Source: Desulfurococcales archaeon
Lineage (GTDB): Archaea; Thermoproteota; Thermoprotei_A; Sulfolobales; AG1
Direction of reading: 5' to 3'
Length of the DNA: 14,909 nt
Assembly: GCA_026990885.1 (NCBI GenBank)
Contig: JALXCO010000210.1
Location: forward strand, 1 to 14,909
Shown: in pieces, positions 5,547-12,293 of the stretch
How the letters are laid out: every line of letters starts with the position of its first letter
Position numbering within the stretch: the first letter of the stretch is position 1
Made by a program: the position numbers and the translations under genes
Notes under the pieces: model-generated
The model's database searches: none
Told to the model about the DNA's origin: nothing
The model's input: the letters and a program-made list of their open reading frames with translations, nothing else

Positions 5547-6230
5547 TTATTTACTATAATTAACCATGGCCTGAGCAAAATCCTCAATTACCTTCCCAGG
5601 ATCCCTAGCCTTCATTATAGCTGAAGCAACCAAAACACCCTCACTACCAAGCCTTAGAGCCTTCTCCACATCATCACGAGACGATATTCCGGCCCCAGCC
5701 AAAACAACAATATCCCTAGAAATGGATTTAATACTTTTAACACCCTCAACTATAATTTCAGGCCTGGCCCTAGATACAGCAATACCCGAACCTATAAGCT
5801 CTGGAGGCTCAAGCGCTATAGCTGTAGGGCCAGCTAAAGCTATAATTTTGCCAAGGACAGGCGTGTCGGCACACACAACAGAAACCAGGCCATATTGCCT
5901 AGCTTTATCCACCAACTCGATTATCTGTCTAACCTCAAGCTGCTTCTCACTATGGTTTATTATAACACCCTTCACACCCATATCCTTCAACGCTTCAACT
6001 GGAATGGAACCCGTATATGCGCCATACGTTACCGGATCTGCATGCTGCACATAAATATCGGCGCCGCAATGCTCAATAAACCTCATCAACATCAAGGTGG
6101 GAGGGGCTACATATATATCTAGGCCATACTCTACAGATACTCTGCTCGCATATCTACATATATCTAAACCTCTATCCCCATAACCCTCCCTATAATTTTT
6201 GAAGTTTATAATCAGAACAGGAACCCTCAA
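5547..6230 (-). CDS. tpiA: Triose-phosphate isomerase, archaeal type
   Basis: A 227-residue enzyme, the short archaeal form (bacterial enzymes are about 250). It interconverts dihydroxyacetone phosphate and glyceraldehyde 3-phosphate in glycolysis and gluconeogenesis. The active site is complete: N9 and K11 in INFKNY, H93 in INHSE, and E141 in ALEPPELIGSG. The flexible loop follows, with phosphate-binding GAGIS (179-183) and GVLVASAI (198-205). The start is TTG at 6230: no ATG or GTG exists in frame nearby, the barrel's first strand begins within five residues, and a GAGGT site (6238-6242) lies 7 nt upstream. It is downstream of FBP aldolase/phosphatase in the same direction (77-nt gap) but has its own TATA box, so the two can be transcribed separately. 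It supplies both substrates of its neighbour. Confidence 0.93.
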   Translation of the reverse strand: MRVPVLIINFKNYREGYGDRGLDICRYASRVSVEYGLDIYVAPPTLMLMRFIEHCGADIYVQHADPVTYGAYTGSIPVEALKDMGVKGVIINHSEKQLEVRQIIELVDKARQYGLVSVVCADTPVLGKIIALAGPTAIALEPPELIGSGIAVSRARPEIIVEGVKSIKSISRDIVVLAGAGISSRDDVEKALRLGSEGVLVASAIMKARDPGKVIEDFAQAMVNYSK

Positions 6231-6259
6231 GCTAGATACCTCAATAAATTATGTAGCAA

Positions 6260-6270
6260 CTATAAAAACT
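6260..6270 (-). promoter_or_regulatory. TATA box for tpiA
   Basis: Minus-strand AGTTTTTATAG, centre about 35 nt before the TTG at 6230. It predicts a start near 6240 and a leader just long enough to hold the GAGGT ribosome site. Confidence 0.5.
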
Positions 6271-6307
6271 AAATTCTCAACCAAAAATATCTAGACTATT
6301 AAACCAG

Positions 6308-7489
6308 CTAGTCAACATCTTCAGACTGAGACTTGTGGGCTAAAAGCTCAGACTCAACCTTAGGCTTAGCGGCTTTCCGAGCCTCAGTTTCCACAAACCT
6401 ATCCTTTAACTTCTCCAAAACCTCGGGAAGAGTTGTATACTCCATCTCCTCAGGCCCTAAACGGTGGGGCATAAACGGTCCATGCCTCCTCATATAGTCA
6501 GTAACAAGCTGAGCCATTCTCCTAGCTTCATCAAAGGCCACATCATCAAACAGATCTGCAGGGCCTATGAGCTTAGCATTCTTAACATTAAACCCGAGAG
6601 CAACAACTCTAGGTGGGCCATCAAATCTAGTTACCTTAGCATACCTCATTCCAACAGGCATCAAGGGGCCGTGATGGCTACCTCTCATCCAGCCAGCAAC
6701 CAAGTGGGGATGTGAAAACGCCTCGAGAATTTCTCCAGCTGCTGGAAAACCGCTTTGAGCTCTGACTATAGCTACAGGATCATCCTTCCCAACATACCTC
6801 CCAGCAATAAGGCTTAACCTCTCAACACTAACTACAGCCCCAATTTCATTATCGCTCTTCCTCAACACCTTCCTCACAACAAACCTTGATGGTGTCCCGA
6901 TCAGCGCCAATAGATCGTAGATCTCCTCAGGAGCATTTAAGGTTATTTCTTTACCCTCAAACACGTCATGAACAACGAATCTAAATCCCCCATGTAGTCT
7001 AGGATCGATTACCAAGCCAGCAGTATTGAACGGATCAGCAAATATCCTGTACATAGGCAAATTAAAGGCTCCAGGCTCCGTTTTATCCGCCATGAAAACA
7101 ATTATAGGCTCAGAAGGCCTTTCAACAAACTCCATTTCAGCGACTCCAGGACCCAAACCCCTAACATTGCCGCTGAACGCCTCGCTCAATAGATCTTGCC
7201 CAGCAGCATATAGACCCAGATCTTTAGCCACTTTAGTAGCCTCCTTAAAAGCCCTCCAAGCCAACTCATGCACCTGCTCGTTATCAACACCCTTCCTATG
7301 CGTCATTATAAGCTGAAGATCATCACCAACATTGGTTACATAATAATCCACTATTACACCCTTAGACTTACCCTCAGCCAGAACCCTAGAAGCAACAGCT
7401 ATAGTGTCTGGATGAACTATATGGTGTCCAGCCAGCGATCCTATATCAGCTTTAATAACAGATACAGTTGTTTTTGGAGACTCACCCAT
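6308..7489 (-). CDS. Fructose-1,6-bisphosphate aldolase/phosphatase (bifunctional)
   Basis: A 393-residue bifunctional gluconeogenic enzyme of archaea and deep-branching bacteria. It condenses the two triose phosphates to fructose 1,6-bisphosphate and then removes the 1-phosphate, pulling carbon irreversibly toward sugar. Visible: the N-terminal TTVSVIKADIGSLAGHH (metal ligands D15, H22), GDDLQLIMTH (55-64), GQDLL (97-101), MADKTEPGAFNLP (133-145) and RLSLIAGRYVGKDDP (224-238), containing the Schiff-base Lys (K235) and catalytic Tyr (Y232). FDGPPRVVALGF and the C-terminal MEYTTLPEVLEKL complete it. The ATG at 7489 (MGESPKTTVS) matches the family; in-frame GTG 7501 and TTG 7504 are earlier, and that GTG is part of the GGTG ribosome site. 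The C-terminal tail (E/K/S-rich) is probably disordered. An inverted repeat lies upstream of the promoter. Confidence 0.96.
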   Translation of the reverse strand: MGESPKTTVSVIKADIGSLAGHHIVHPDTIAVASRVLAEGKSKGVIVDYYVTNVGDDLQLIMTHRKGVDNEQVHELAWRAFKEATKVAKDLGLYAAGQDLLSEAFSGNVRGLGPGVAEMEFVERPSEPIIVFMADKTEPGAFNLPMYRIFADPFNTAGLVIDPRLHGGFRFVVHDVFEGKEITLNAPEEIYDLLALIGTPSRFVVRKVLRKSDNEIGAVVSVERLSLIAGRYVGKDDPVAIVRAQSGFPAAGEILEAFSHPHLVAGWMRGSHHGPLMPVGMRYAKVTRFDGPPRVVALGFNVKNAKLIGPADLFDDVAFDEARRMAQLVTDYMRRHGPFMPHRLGPEEMEYTTLPEVLEKLKDRFVETEARKAAKPKVESELLAHKSQSEDVD

Positions 7490-7522
7490 TGAGACAGACA
7501 CCAAATATTAATACAGATGTAG

Positions 7523-7532
7523 CTTATATAAG
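7523..7532 (-). promoter_or_regulatory. TATA box for FBP aldolase/phosphatase
   Basis: Minus-strand CTTATATAAG, with an AATTTAAT stretch in the BRE position. Its centre is 25 nt before the TTG/GTG cluster at 7501-7504 and about 39 nt before the chosen ATG, so the transcript would start near 7503 with a roughly 14-nt leader carrying GGTG. Confidence 0.6.
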
Positions 7533-7569
7533 ATTAAATTAACTCAAATGGATTCAAATAATCAAAACG

Positions 7570-7587
7570 AAACGTTACCGAACGTTT
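7570..7587. repeat. Perfect 7-bp inverted repeat upstream of the FBPA/P promoter
   Basis: AAACGTT (7570-7576), spacer ACCG, AACGTTT (7581-7587). It lies about 40 nt upstream of the FBPA/P TATA box and about 50 nt after the stop of the preceding oxidoreductase gene. It could be an operator or activator site, or a transcribed hairpin; no long U-run follows it on the minus strand, which speaks against a terminator. Confidence 0.55.
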
Positions 7588-7635
7588 ACAACAAACACCA
7601 AATCAGGTTTCAGGAATATATTGGCTGTAAAAACA

Positions 7636-8388
7636 CTATTTATCCTCAAGCTCCTTTAATATATCTTTAATCATTTTCTTGAACTTTTCATCCTCTGATC
7701 TTTTCTCCTGGGGCTTAGCCCTTTTAATTATGCTCTCTAGCAATTGATCCTCGTACGGAACCCCTATAAACTCGACACGCTCATTAACAACAACAGTAGG
7801 TACAGAGGAAACAGCATACTTTTCAGCTATATCCATGTTCTCATAGGCCTCAACAACTATAGATACTATATTATTAACCTTATTCCTGAAAGCTTCATAA
7901 GCAAACATATTCGCCATGAGAGCAGCGTAAGGACAGTACGGGCATGAAGGAGTAACTATGGTCTCAATAGTAGCCACACCGTTAACTTTCTTTAAACCCT
8001 CAACAGTTCTAGGATCAAGACCGCTTTCGCCTTGGCTTATCCGTATAATCGTCTCAACAAACCCCCTGATCTCCTCACCAGCCGGAATCCCATAATACCT
8101 TATCGCACCATCTAAAAGATATACCGATGGAAACCTGGTAACCTTATATTTCTCTATAACGTCATCATCAATACCCTTCTCAAACACCTTGAAGTCAAAT
8201 AATTTAACCCCGTTAACCTCGGGAGACTCTTCCCTAATTGTTTCCATAAGCTTTACTGTCGCTCCACAGTAATTGCAGTTATCCGATATAAAGACAAAAG
8301 CCCTAACCGGACTCCTCATATCGTTAAGAGCTTCCCTTAACGCTTCCCTCTCTTCAGGATACAGATCTACTTTAAATCCATATGACAT
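7636..8388 (-). CDS. Protein disulfide oxidoreductase (tandem thioredoxin/glutaredoxin-like)
   Basis: A 250-residue cytoplasmic protein made of two thioredoxin folds, each with its own active site: CNYC (38-41) in the first and CPYC (149-152) in the second. The cis-prolines are also present, in RFPSVY (P87) and SVPTVV (P197). This is the archaeal PDO type, which makes, breaks and shuffles disulfides in intracellular proteins; hyperthermophilic crenarchaea are rich in those. The C-terminal 25 residues are highly charged (KPQEKRSEDEKFKKMIKDIL), extending a little beyond the fold. I chose the ATG at 8388 (MSYGF), with AAGGTG ending 9 nt upstream; the in-frame GTG at 8400 is part of that site but could be a leaderless start. 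It precedes FBPA/P in the same direction with a 131-nt gap. Confidence 0.92.
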   Translation of the reverse strand: MSYGFKVDLYPEEREALREALNDMRSPVRAFVFISDNCNYCGATVKLMETIREESPEVNGVKLFDFKVFEKGIDDDVIEKYKVTRFPSVYLLDGAIRYYGIPAGEEIRGFVETIIRISQGESGLDPRTVEGLKKVNGVATIETIVTPSCPYCPYAALMANMFAYEAFRNKVNNIVSIVVEAYENMDIAEKYAVSSVPTVVVNERVEFIGVPYEDQLLESIIKRAKPQEKRSEDEKFKKMIKDILKELEDK

Positions 8389-8415
8389 AGACGCATACAC
8401 CTTGATATAATTGTT

Positions 8416-8428
8416 CTTATTTAACTAA
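8416..8428 (-). promoter_or_regulatory. Probable TATA box for the disulfide oxidoreductase gene
   Basis: Minus-strand TTAGTTAAATAAG, centred about 34 nt before ATG 8388 and 22 nt before GTG 8400. A second AT box (TTATAT, about 8404-8410) is too close to the start to serve. The remaining intergenic sequence to 8558 shows nothing else. Confidence 0.4.
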
Positions 8429-8558
8429 TAAAGCCAAATATAAGGGGATAACCACCAACAAACATCTCTAAAAATACCTCATACGCCCCAAGATCATAAA
8501 CCAACGCAGCAATAGATAACCAAAGGCTACAGCAACAACGCGCTCATTCGGATTAACG

Positions 8559-8861
8559 CTAATATTCCTCTTCTCCAGACTCTTCCTCCTCCCTCACAAG
8601 ATCAAGGAATATTTCATAGTACTCCTCCTTCTCCTGCTCAATCTCCTCCTTACTTCTAGATAAGCCCTGGGGAGACTCACTTATTCTCGATGTGGTCTTC
8701 GTTCTTAAACTCTGATCTATATGCTTATTTATCTTATAAGCCTCCTTGCCCCTTTTGCTAGGCATCTTCTTCTCGTATCCGCATTTAGAGCATTTGAGTA
8801 TGATTATATCATTGCTTTTAGAGGGAATCATTATTCCTCCACATTTAGGGCAGAACTCCAT
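8559..8861 (-). CDS. TFS/Rpb9-like protein with a single N-terminal zinc ribbon
   Basis: A 100-residue protein. Residues 1-30 are a zinc ribbon, C4-PK-C7 and C24-SK-C27-GY, the typical opening of archaeal TFS ('kFCpkCGs.m.P') and of Rpb9. In TFS the C-terminal ribbon, with its Asp-Glu pair, enters the polymerase pore and stimulates transcript cleavage. Here that domain is absent: residues 31-60 are basic and polar (KKMPSKRGKEAYKINKHID) and 65-100 form a very acidic, probably helical tail (KEEIEQEKEEYYEIFLDLVR, then EEEESGEEEY). There are no further cysteines. The frame ends at TAG 8559 and the next gene in this direction is 171 nt away, so it is not an obvious frameshift. It could be a polymerase-associated Rpb9-like protein or a shortened TFS paralogue. 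The ATG at 8861 fits the family start. Confidence 0.75.
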   Translation of the reverse strand: MEFCPKCGGIMIPSKSNDIIILKCSKCGYEKKMPSKRGKEAYKINKHIDQSLRTKTTSRISESPQGLSRSKEEIEQEKEEYYEIFLDLVREEEESGEEEY

Positions 8862-8920
8862 TAATATTCACACTCATATCTTCCAAATACTAAAGCTATT
8901 ATTTACTTTTTAGATAGCTT

Positions 8921-8930
8921 ATAAATTTAT
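8921..8930 (-). promoter_or_regulatory. Candidate TATA box for the TFS/Rpb9-like gene
   Basis: Palindromic ATAAATTTAT about 65 nt before the ATG at 8861, predicting a leader of roughly 40 nt, longer than for its neighbours. The 8862-9027 spacer also carries the 3' end of the eS26 gene transcript. Confidence 0.35.
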
Positions 8931-9027
8931 CGAGTAACAATTATAGCGTTTTATAACGGTAAATAATGGTTATATCGAAAGCAAGCTAAAATGTAGGAAC
9001 AGCCATATATTCAAGCACGATATCTTT

Positions 9028-9315
9028 TCATCTCCTCCTAGCAGGCATCTTTCTCTCTTCCTCAGACCTCACCTTCACAACGCCTAGATATATGGCACAG
9101 CTAACACAGTAGCATCGCGTTACAGGATATCTAGATATTATAGCTCCCTTCTTCTCGAGCTCCTGAGCCAATTGAGGATCTATAGGGCTATACATCCTAG
9201 TAACGCATATAATCTTGTCTTCAGGTACAAGCCTACCACACTGATCACATTGCGTCCTCTCAACGTAACCCTTAGCACCCTTTCTCCTGCCCCTATTCTC
9301 TCTCTTTTTAGGCAT
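9028..9315 (-). CDS. rps26e: Small-subunit ribosomal protein eS26
   Basis: A 95-residue ribosomal protein shared by eukaryotes and crenarchaea and missing in euryarchaea; it binds near the 3' end of 16S rRNA at the mRNA exit channel. The basic N-terminus MPKKRENRGRRKGAKGYVE is typical. The zinc site is C23-DQ-C26 and C70-VS-C73, with the conserved VPEDKII and ISRYPVTRCYCVSCAIYLGVV between and after. The tail is short and basic (KMPARRR). The ATG at 9315 is preceded by AGGTGT, 9 nt away, and by a TATA region shared with the divergent gene at 9393. It lies in the same direction as the TFS-like gene but is separated by 166 nt. Confidence 0.93.
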   Translation of the reverse strand: MPKKRENRGRRKGAKGYVERTQCDQCGRLVPEDKIICVTRMYSPIDPQLAQELEKKGAIISRYPVTRCYCVSCAIYLGVVKVRSEEERKMPARRR

Positions 9316-9350
9316 ACAGCTAACACCTGCCTAGGAATTTTTAACGTAGA

Positions 9351-9370
9351 TAATATTTATATTTTAATAT
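9351..9370. promoter_or_regulatory. AT-rich element shared by eS26 and the divergent unknown gene
   Basis: A near-symmetric A/T-only tract with TTTATATT at 9356-9363. For the minus strand it predicts a start near 9334 (leader about 18 nt, containing AGGTGT before eS26). For the plus strand it predicts a start near 9385, just before ATG 9393. No other TATA-like sequence lies in this spacer. Confidence 0.5.
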
Positions 9371-9392
9371 CATGATATTAATAGTGTACGAA

Positions 9393-9677
9393 ATGACAAA
9401 GATACTCAACCACCTAGATCTACAGGGTCTAGCAATCAACAACCTAATGAAATGGGTAAAGCTAGAATACTGCACACCAAGAAACGTTAAGGTTCCAAAA
9501 GCAAAACTTGTTGGAGAAACCCTAGAAGGAGAAATAGTTGAAACAGAATGCATAGAGTACCAAAGAATAGTGAGAACATGGATCGTTATAAAACACTATG
9601 AAGAATGGAAGAAACACATGGTTATAGATCTACCAGAACATATGATTAAGAAAGATGAAGTAGAAGAAAGCAACTAG
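9393..9677 (+). CDS. Conserved-looking hypothetical protein divergent from eS26
   Basis: A 94-residue protein from ATG 9393 (MTKILNHLDLQGLAINNLMK). I do not recognise the family. It has an N-terminal amphipathic helix region, then mixed strands with two cysteines (EYC and ETEC, about 26 and 51) that do not form CxxC pairs. A charged, aromatic segment RTWIVIKHYEEWKKHMVIDL follows, and an acidic tail. There is no signal peptide or membrane segment. The codon pattern is that of the neighbouring archaeal genes and a good TATA box lies at leaderless distance, both supporting a real gene. In-frame GTG 9384 (exactly at the predicted transcription start) and ATG 9372 are alternative starts; 9372 falls upstream of the predicted start and is unlikely. 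A T-tract follows the stop. Sharing a promoter with eS26 hints at a translation-related role, but that is inference. Confidence 0.65.
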   Translation: MTKILNHLDLQGLAINNLMKWVKLEYCTPRNVKVPKAKLVGETLEGEIVETECIEYQRIVRTWIVIKHYEEWKKHMVIDLPEHMIKKDEVEESN

Positions 9678-9700
9678 ACGCGCATAGCCCTATAATCCAG

Positions 9701-9705
9701 TTTTT
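9701..9705 (+). terminator. T-tract terminator after the hypothetical gene
   Basis: TTTTT 24 nt after the stop at 9677, in AT-poor surroundings, as in archaeal oligo-T terminators. The rest of 9706-9859, between two convergent genes, shows no gene or RNA that I can identify. Confidence 0.4.
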
Positions 9706-9859
9706 CAGCCTTCTAGCTACCTCAAAACAGTCAGGGCTACAAAATAAAGCTAAATCCTCGAATAGATATGTTTATGGATTAAAGCGAAGAGGCCAAAACT
9801 CAGGAAACTACCTAGATCGGAAATAGCTTCGGTGCACATGCCTATAAGCGATCAAGCAC

Positions 9860-11698
9860 CTAATCTTCACTCTCACCAGATCTAGCCATATAGAAGTACT
9901 CGCCAATACTCCTTTGATACCTATCTAGATTAGATCCAGGCTTATTTATTCTCGGTCTTTTAGTTTTCGGATCCTTCCTAACCGTTATATCCAAGTTTTT
10001 GAGAAACCTATTCAAACCCCTAGATGAACCCATAGGCTCGCTAGCCACACCATACACACCAGGCTCACCATCAAACACAATTACCCTAGTGGCTAGGTAA
10101 GCCACCAAAGTCAGATCATGCTCAACAATAATACCAGCTACATTTCTGTTCTCAACAACCCTCTTTAGAGTTCTAGCAACAGCTATTCTATCCTCAACAT
10201 CGATATGGGCTGATGGCTCATCTAGAACATAGAGGTCGGCTTCGGTAGCTAGAGCCAAAGTAATAGCCAGCTTCTGAAGCTCACCACCGCTTAACCCCTT
10301 TACCGGTTTAGGCAACAGCTTATGAACCCTAAGCTTCCTGACGATATCAACATGTATCCATGAAGAAGCATTTAGAGTCTCTGGATTAACGTTTCTCAAA
10401 ACCTCCTCAACAGTATCGCCATACCTACTGAATATATCGTGAGACAGAAACTGGGGCTTATAGCTTATTCTATACCCAACACTTGAAACATAACCGCTAT
10501 CAGGCTCCAGATTGTTAGCCAGTATATTCATAAATGTCGATTTACCAATAGCGTTGGGGCCTATAGCTACAACAAGTTCAGACCTATATATCTCGCCCTT
10601 GGGAGCTTTAAGCGTGAAATCCCCAATCTTTTTAGACACATCACGCCAAGTAACCATAGGCTTTGATTCGCGTCTAGCCAAGTCGGCTACATCGAGATCC
10701 TTTTCAGGAAACACTATAGCCTCCTTCCTAATCATCATATTCTCAGCTGGAAGAAAACCCCTTAGATAATGCCCAATACCAGCACCAGTACCATAGAGCT
10801 TCGAGAAATACCCATACGCGCCGGGCTCGCCAAACACCAGTACTACATAGTCCGATAGATAATCTAGAACAGCTAAATCATGCTCAACAATAAGCGTATA
10901 GGAGTTTCCTGGAAGAAGATTTCTAATACCAATAGATATATTCAGCCTCTCCCTAATATCGAGATAAGATGAAGGCTCATCAAACAGATACACGTCAGCG
11001 TCTCTGCATAATGCGGCGGCGATAGCCAGCTTCTGAAGCTCGCCACCGCTTAAACTACTGATCTTCTTATCCAGCATAGAACCCATATTTAAGGTGGCAA
11101 CAATATCCTTCAATACACCCCTCTCATCTATCCTAGCCAACACATCCTTAACATAGCCCCTGACTCTAGATGGTATGTACTCGACATACTGTATCTTATG
11201 CACAATCCTTAGGTTTTTATCCACCAGATCCCTAAAATACCCATACAGCTCAGTACCCCTTAATCTAGACAAAACAAAATCCCAATCGGGCCTCCTATCA
11301 TACTCGCCGAAATTCGGTATAATCTCACCACCTAAGATCCTTAACGCTGTAGATTTACCGCTTCCATTTCTACCCAGGATCCCTATAAGCTTCCCTCTAA
11401 TCGGTATAGGCAACCCATACAGCTTAAACTCGTTTTCACCATACCTATGAATAACCTTCTTCTCTATTTCAGACGGGATATTAACTATATATATAGCATC
11501 AAAGGGACACTTCTTGATGCATATTCCGCAGGAAATACATGTAGATTCATATATCACAGGCTTACCATCCTTAGCGTCGCTAGGCTCAATAGCTATAGTT
11601 CCGCCCCTATTTACAGGACAAAATCTAACGCATGGCATATTACCGCATTTATCTGGATGACACGAGTCATAGTCCACAACAGCTAGCCTAGACGACAT
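9860..11698 (-). CDS. rli1: Ribosome-recycling ATPase ABCE1 (Rli1)
   Basis: A 612-residue soluble twin-ATPase that splits 70S post-termination complexes together with aRF1 or Pelota. The N-terminal Fe-S domain holds two [4Fe-4S] sites: C13, C18, C23, C27 and C54, C57, C60, C64 (the latter CISCGICIKKCP). NBD1 has Walker A GRNGSGKST (109-117), signature LSGGELQK (216-223), Walker B YLFDEPS with E241 and the VEHD switch (271-274). NBD2 has GPNAIGKST (380-388), LSGGELQK (469-476), VLDEPS with E494 and VEHD (525-528). The C-terminal basic hinge KDPKTKRPRINKPGS is typical. All motifs are intact and the length is normal. The ATG at 11698 has GGTGATC 8 nt upstream. It is a single transcription unit convergent with the hypothetical gene. 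NBD2 Walker A has A-I where NBD1 has G-S, as is common in ABCE1. Confidence 0.97.
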   Translation of the reverse strand: MSSRLAVVDYDSCHPDKCGNMPCVRFCPVNRGGTIAIEPSDAKDGKPVIYESTCISCGICIKKCPFDAIYIVNIPSEIEKKVIHRYGENEFKLYGLPIPIRGKLIGILGRNGSGKSTALRILGGEIIPNFGEYDRRPDWDFVLSRLRGTELYGYFRDLVDKNLRIVHKIQYVEYIPSRVRGYVKDVLARIDERGVLKDIVATLNMGSMLDKKISSLSGGELQKLAIAAALCRDADVYLFDEPSSYLDIRERLNISIGIRNLLPGNSYTLIVEHDLAVLDYLSDYVVLVFGEPGAYGYFSKLYGTGAGIGHYLRGFLPAENMMIRKEAIVFPEKDLDVADLARRESKPMVTWRDVSKKIGDFTLKAPKGEIYRSELVVAIGPNAIGKSTFMNILANNLEPDSGYVSSVGYRISYKPQFLSHDIFSRYGDTVEEVLRNVNPETLNASSWIHVDIVRKLRVHKLLPKPVKGLSGGELQKLAITLALATEADLYVLDEPSAHIDVEDRIAVARTLKRVVENRNVAGIIVEHDLTLVAYLATRVIVFDGEPGVYGVASEPMGSSRGLNRFLKNLDITVRKDPKTKRPRINKPGSNLDRYQRSIGEYFYMARSGESED

Positions 11699-11730
11699 TG
11701 CTGTAGATCACCTAAAATAGTATAAGGTTT

Positions 11731-11739
11731 AGATAAAGA
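11731..11739 (-). promoter_or_regulatory. TATA-like box for ABCE1
   Basis: Minus-strand TCTTTATCT, centred about 37 nt before ATG 11698. It predicts a start near 11710 and a leader of about 12 nt, which is short for the GGTGATC site at about 11707-11713, so the exact box or start point may differ. Confidence 0.4.
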
Positions 11740-11760
11740 AAAATAAACAATACTTACATT

Positions 11761-11835
11761 CCCTGAGCCTGAGCCGACACACCGCCTCAATCAAACCCCA
11801 AGAGCCAGGGGACCCCCAAAAATCCAGTTTTACCC
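11761..11835. other. GC-rich intergenic island, candidate structured RNA
   Basis: Between the atpK 3' end and the ABCE1 promoter. By my count 38 of the 60 bases in 11761-11820 are G or C, against an AT-rich surrounding spacer. It contains tandem CCTGAG (about 11762-11773), a CCCC...GGGG pair with an 8-nt loop (about 11797-11812), and a possible TGAG...CTCA stem. No reading frame or recognisable box C/D or tRNA element is present. In AT-rich hyperthermophile genomes such islands often mark structured RNAs; strand is unknown. Confidence 0.35.
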
Positions 11836-11843
11836 CTGAAAAA
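11818..11843 (-). terminator. Paired T-tracts ending the ATPase operon
   Basis: On the minus strand two TTTTT tracts occur, at 11839-11843 and 11818-11822, 37 and 58 nt after the atpK stop. Two oligo-T tracts are a common archaeal terminator arrangement, and the next gene has its own promoter. Confidence 0.5.
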
Positions 11844-11879
11844 CCATAGCGCGATTTAAGATTTAAGATGATGGTATCG

Positions 11880-12278
11880 CTACGCAACACCCAGTATGAG
11901 TATCAAGATCGCTATAGCTATACCGTATATAGCCAATCCCTCACCCAGCACAATTATAAGGAACACTCTACCGAATACCTCAGGCTTCTCAGTAAACGCA
12001 CTGATACCAGCAGCACCAGCAACACCTACAGCGATACCGGCACCTACAGCTGCCAGTCCGAGAGCTAAACCCGCACCTATAAATCTACCTAGCCTCTCAC
12101 CAAATGCGCGGGCTGCCTCCTCGCTAGCCATTCCTGGAGCCTGGAGCTCGAGGGTTAGGCCATTGACTAAAGTCAGTAGAATACCTATACCAACCACCAG
12201 AAATACAACGCCGCTAGCTATACCTATAGAGATGGAAACTACATTTTCGGAACCAAACAACCCAGATCTCTTCGCCAT
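11880..12278 (-). CDS. atpK: A-type ATP synthase proteolipid subunit K (c)
   Basis: A 132-residue hydrophobic ring subunit that carries ions across the membrane. Residues 12-40 form a first hydrophobic segment, followed by an outward-facing linker (TLELQAPGMASEEAARAFGE). The two proteolipid helices are 65-92 (glycine/alanine-rich, GAGLALGLAAVGAGIAVGVA) and 103-131. The conserved carboxylate is E113 in LGEGLAIYGI. Many archaeal K subunits have about 100 residues with only a signal-like start, so the first segment here is either a cleavable signal or a third helix. ATG 12278 has GGTG 7 nt upstream. It is the last gene of the operon, 15 nt after the small coiled-coil gene, and ends before two T-tracts. 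Confidence 0.93.
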   Translation of the reverse strand: MAKRSGLFGSENVVSISIGIASGVVFLVVGIGILLTLVNGLTLELQAPGMASEEAARAFGERLGRFIGAGLALGLAAVGAGIAVGVAGAAGISAFTEKPEVFGRVFLIIVLGEGLAIYGIAIAILILILGVA

Positions 12279-12293
12279 GAAATTACACCAAAC

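Noticed and set aside
7570..7587. Reading the AAACGTT inverted repeat as an intrinsic terminator of the oxidoreductase gene
   Set aside because: No run of T follows on the minus strand (only TTTT after three bases), and archaeal termination relies on oligo-T; a regulatory site is at least as likely.
9706..9859. Spacer between convergent genes checked for a tRNA or small RNA
   Set aside because: No T-arm consensus, no stable arms and no GC enrichment; nothing supportable.
11866..11874. GATGATGG resembling a box C of a C/D small RNA
   Set aside because: No matching box D at the right distance and no C'/D' pair; it sits next to the atpK stop. A similar ATGATGG near 938 fails the same test.
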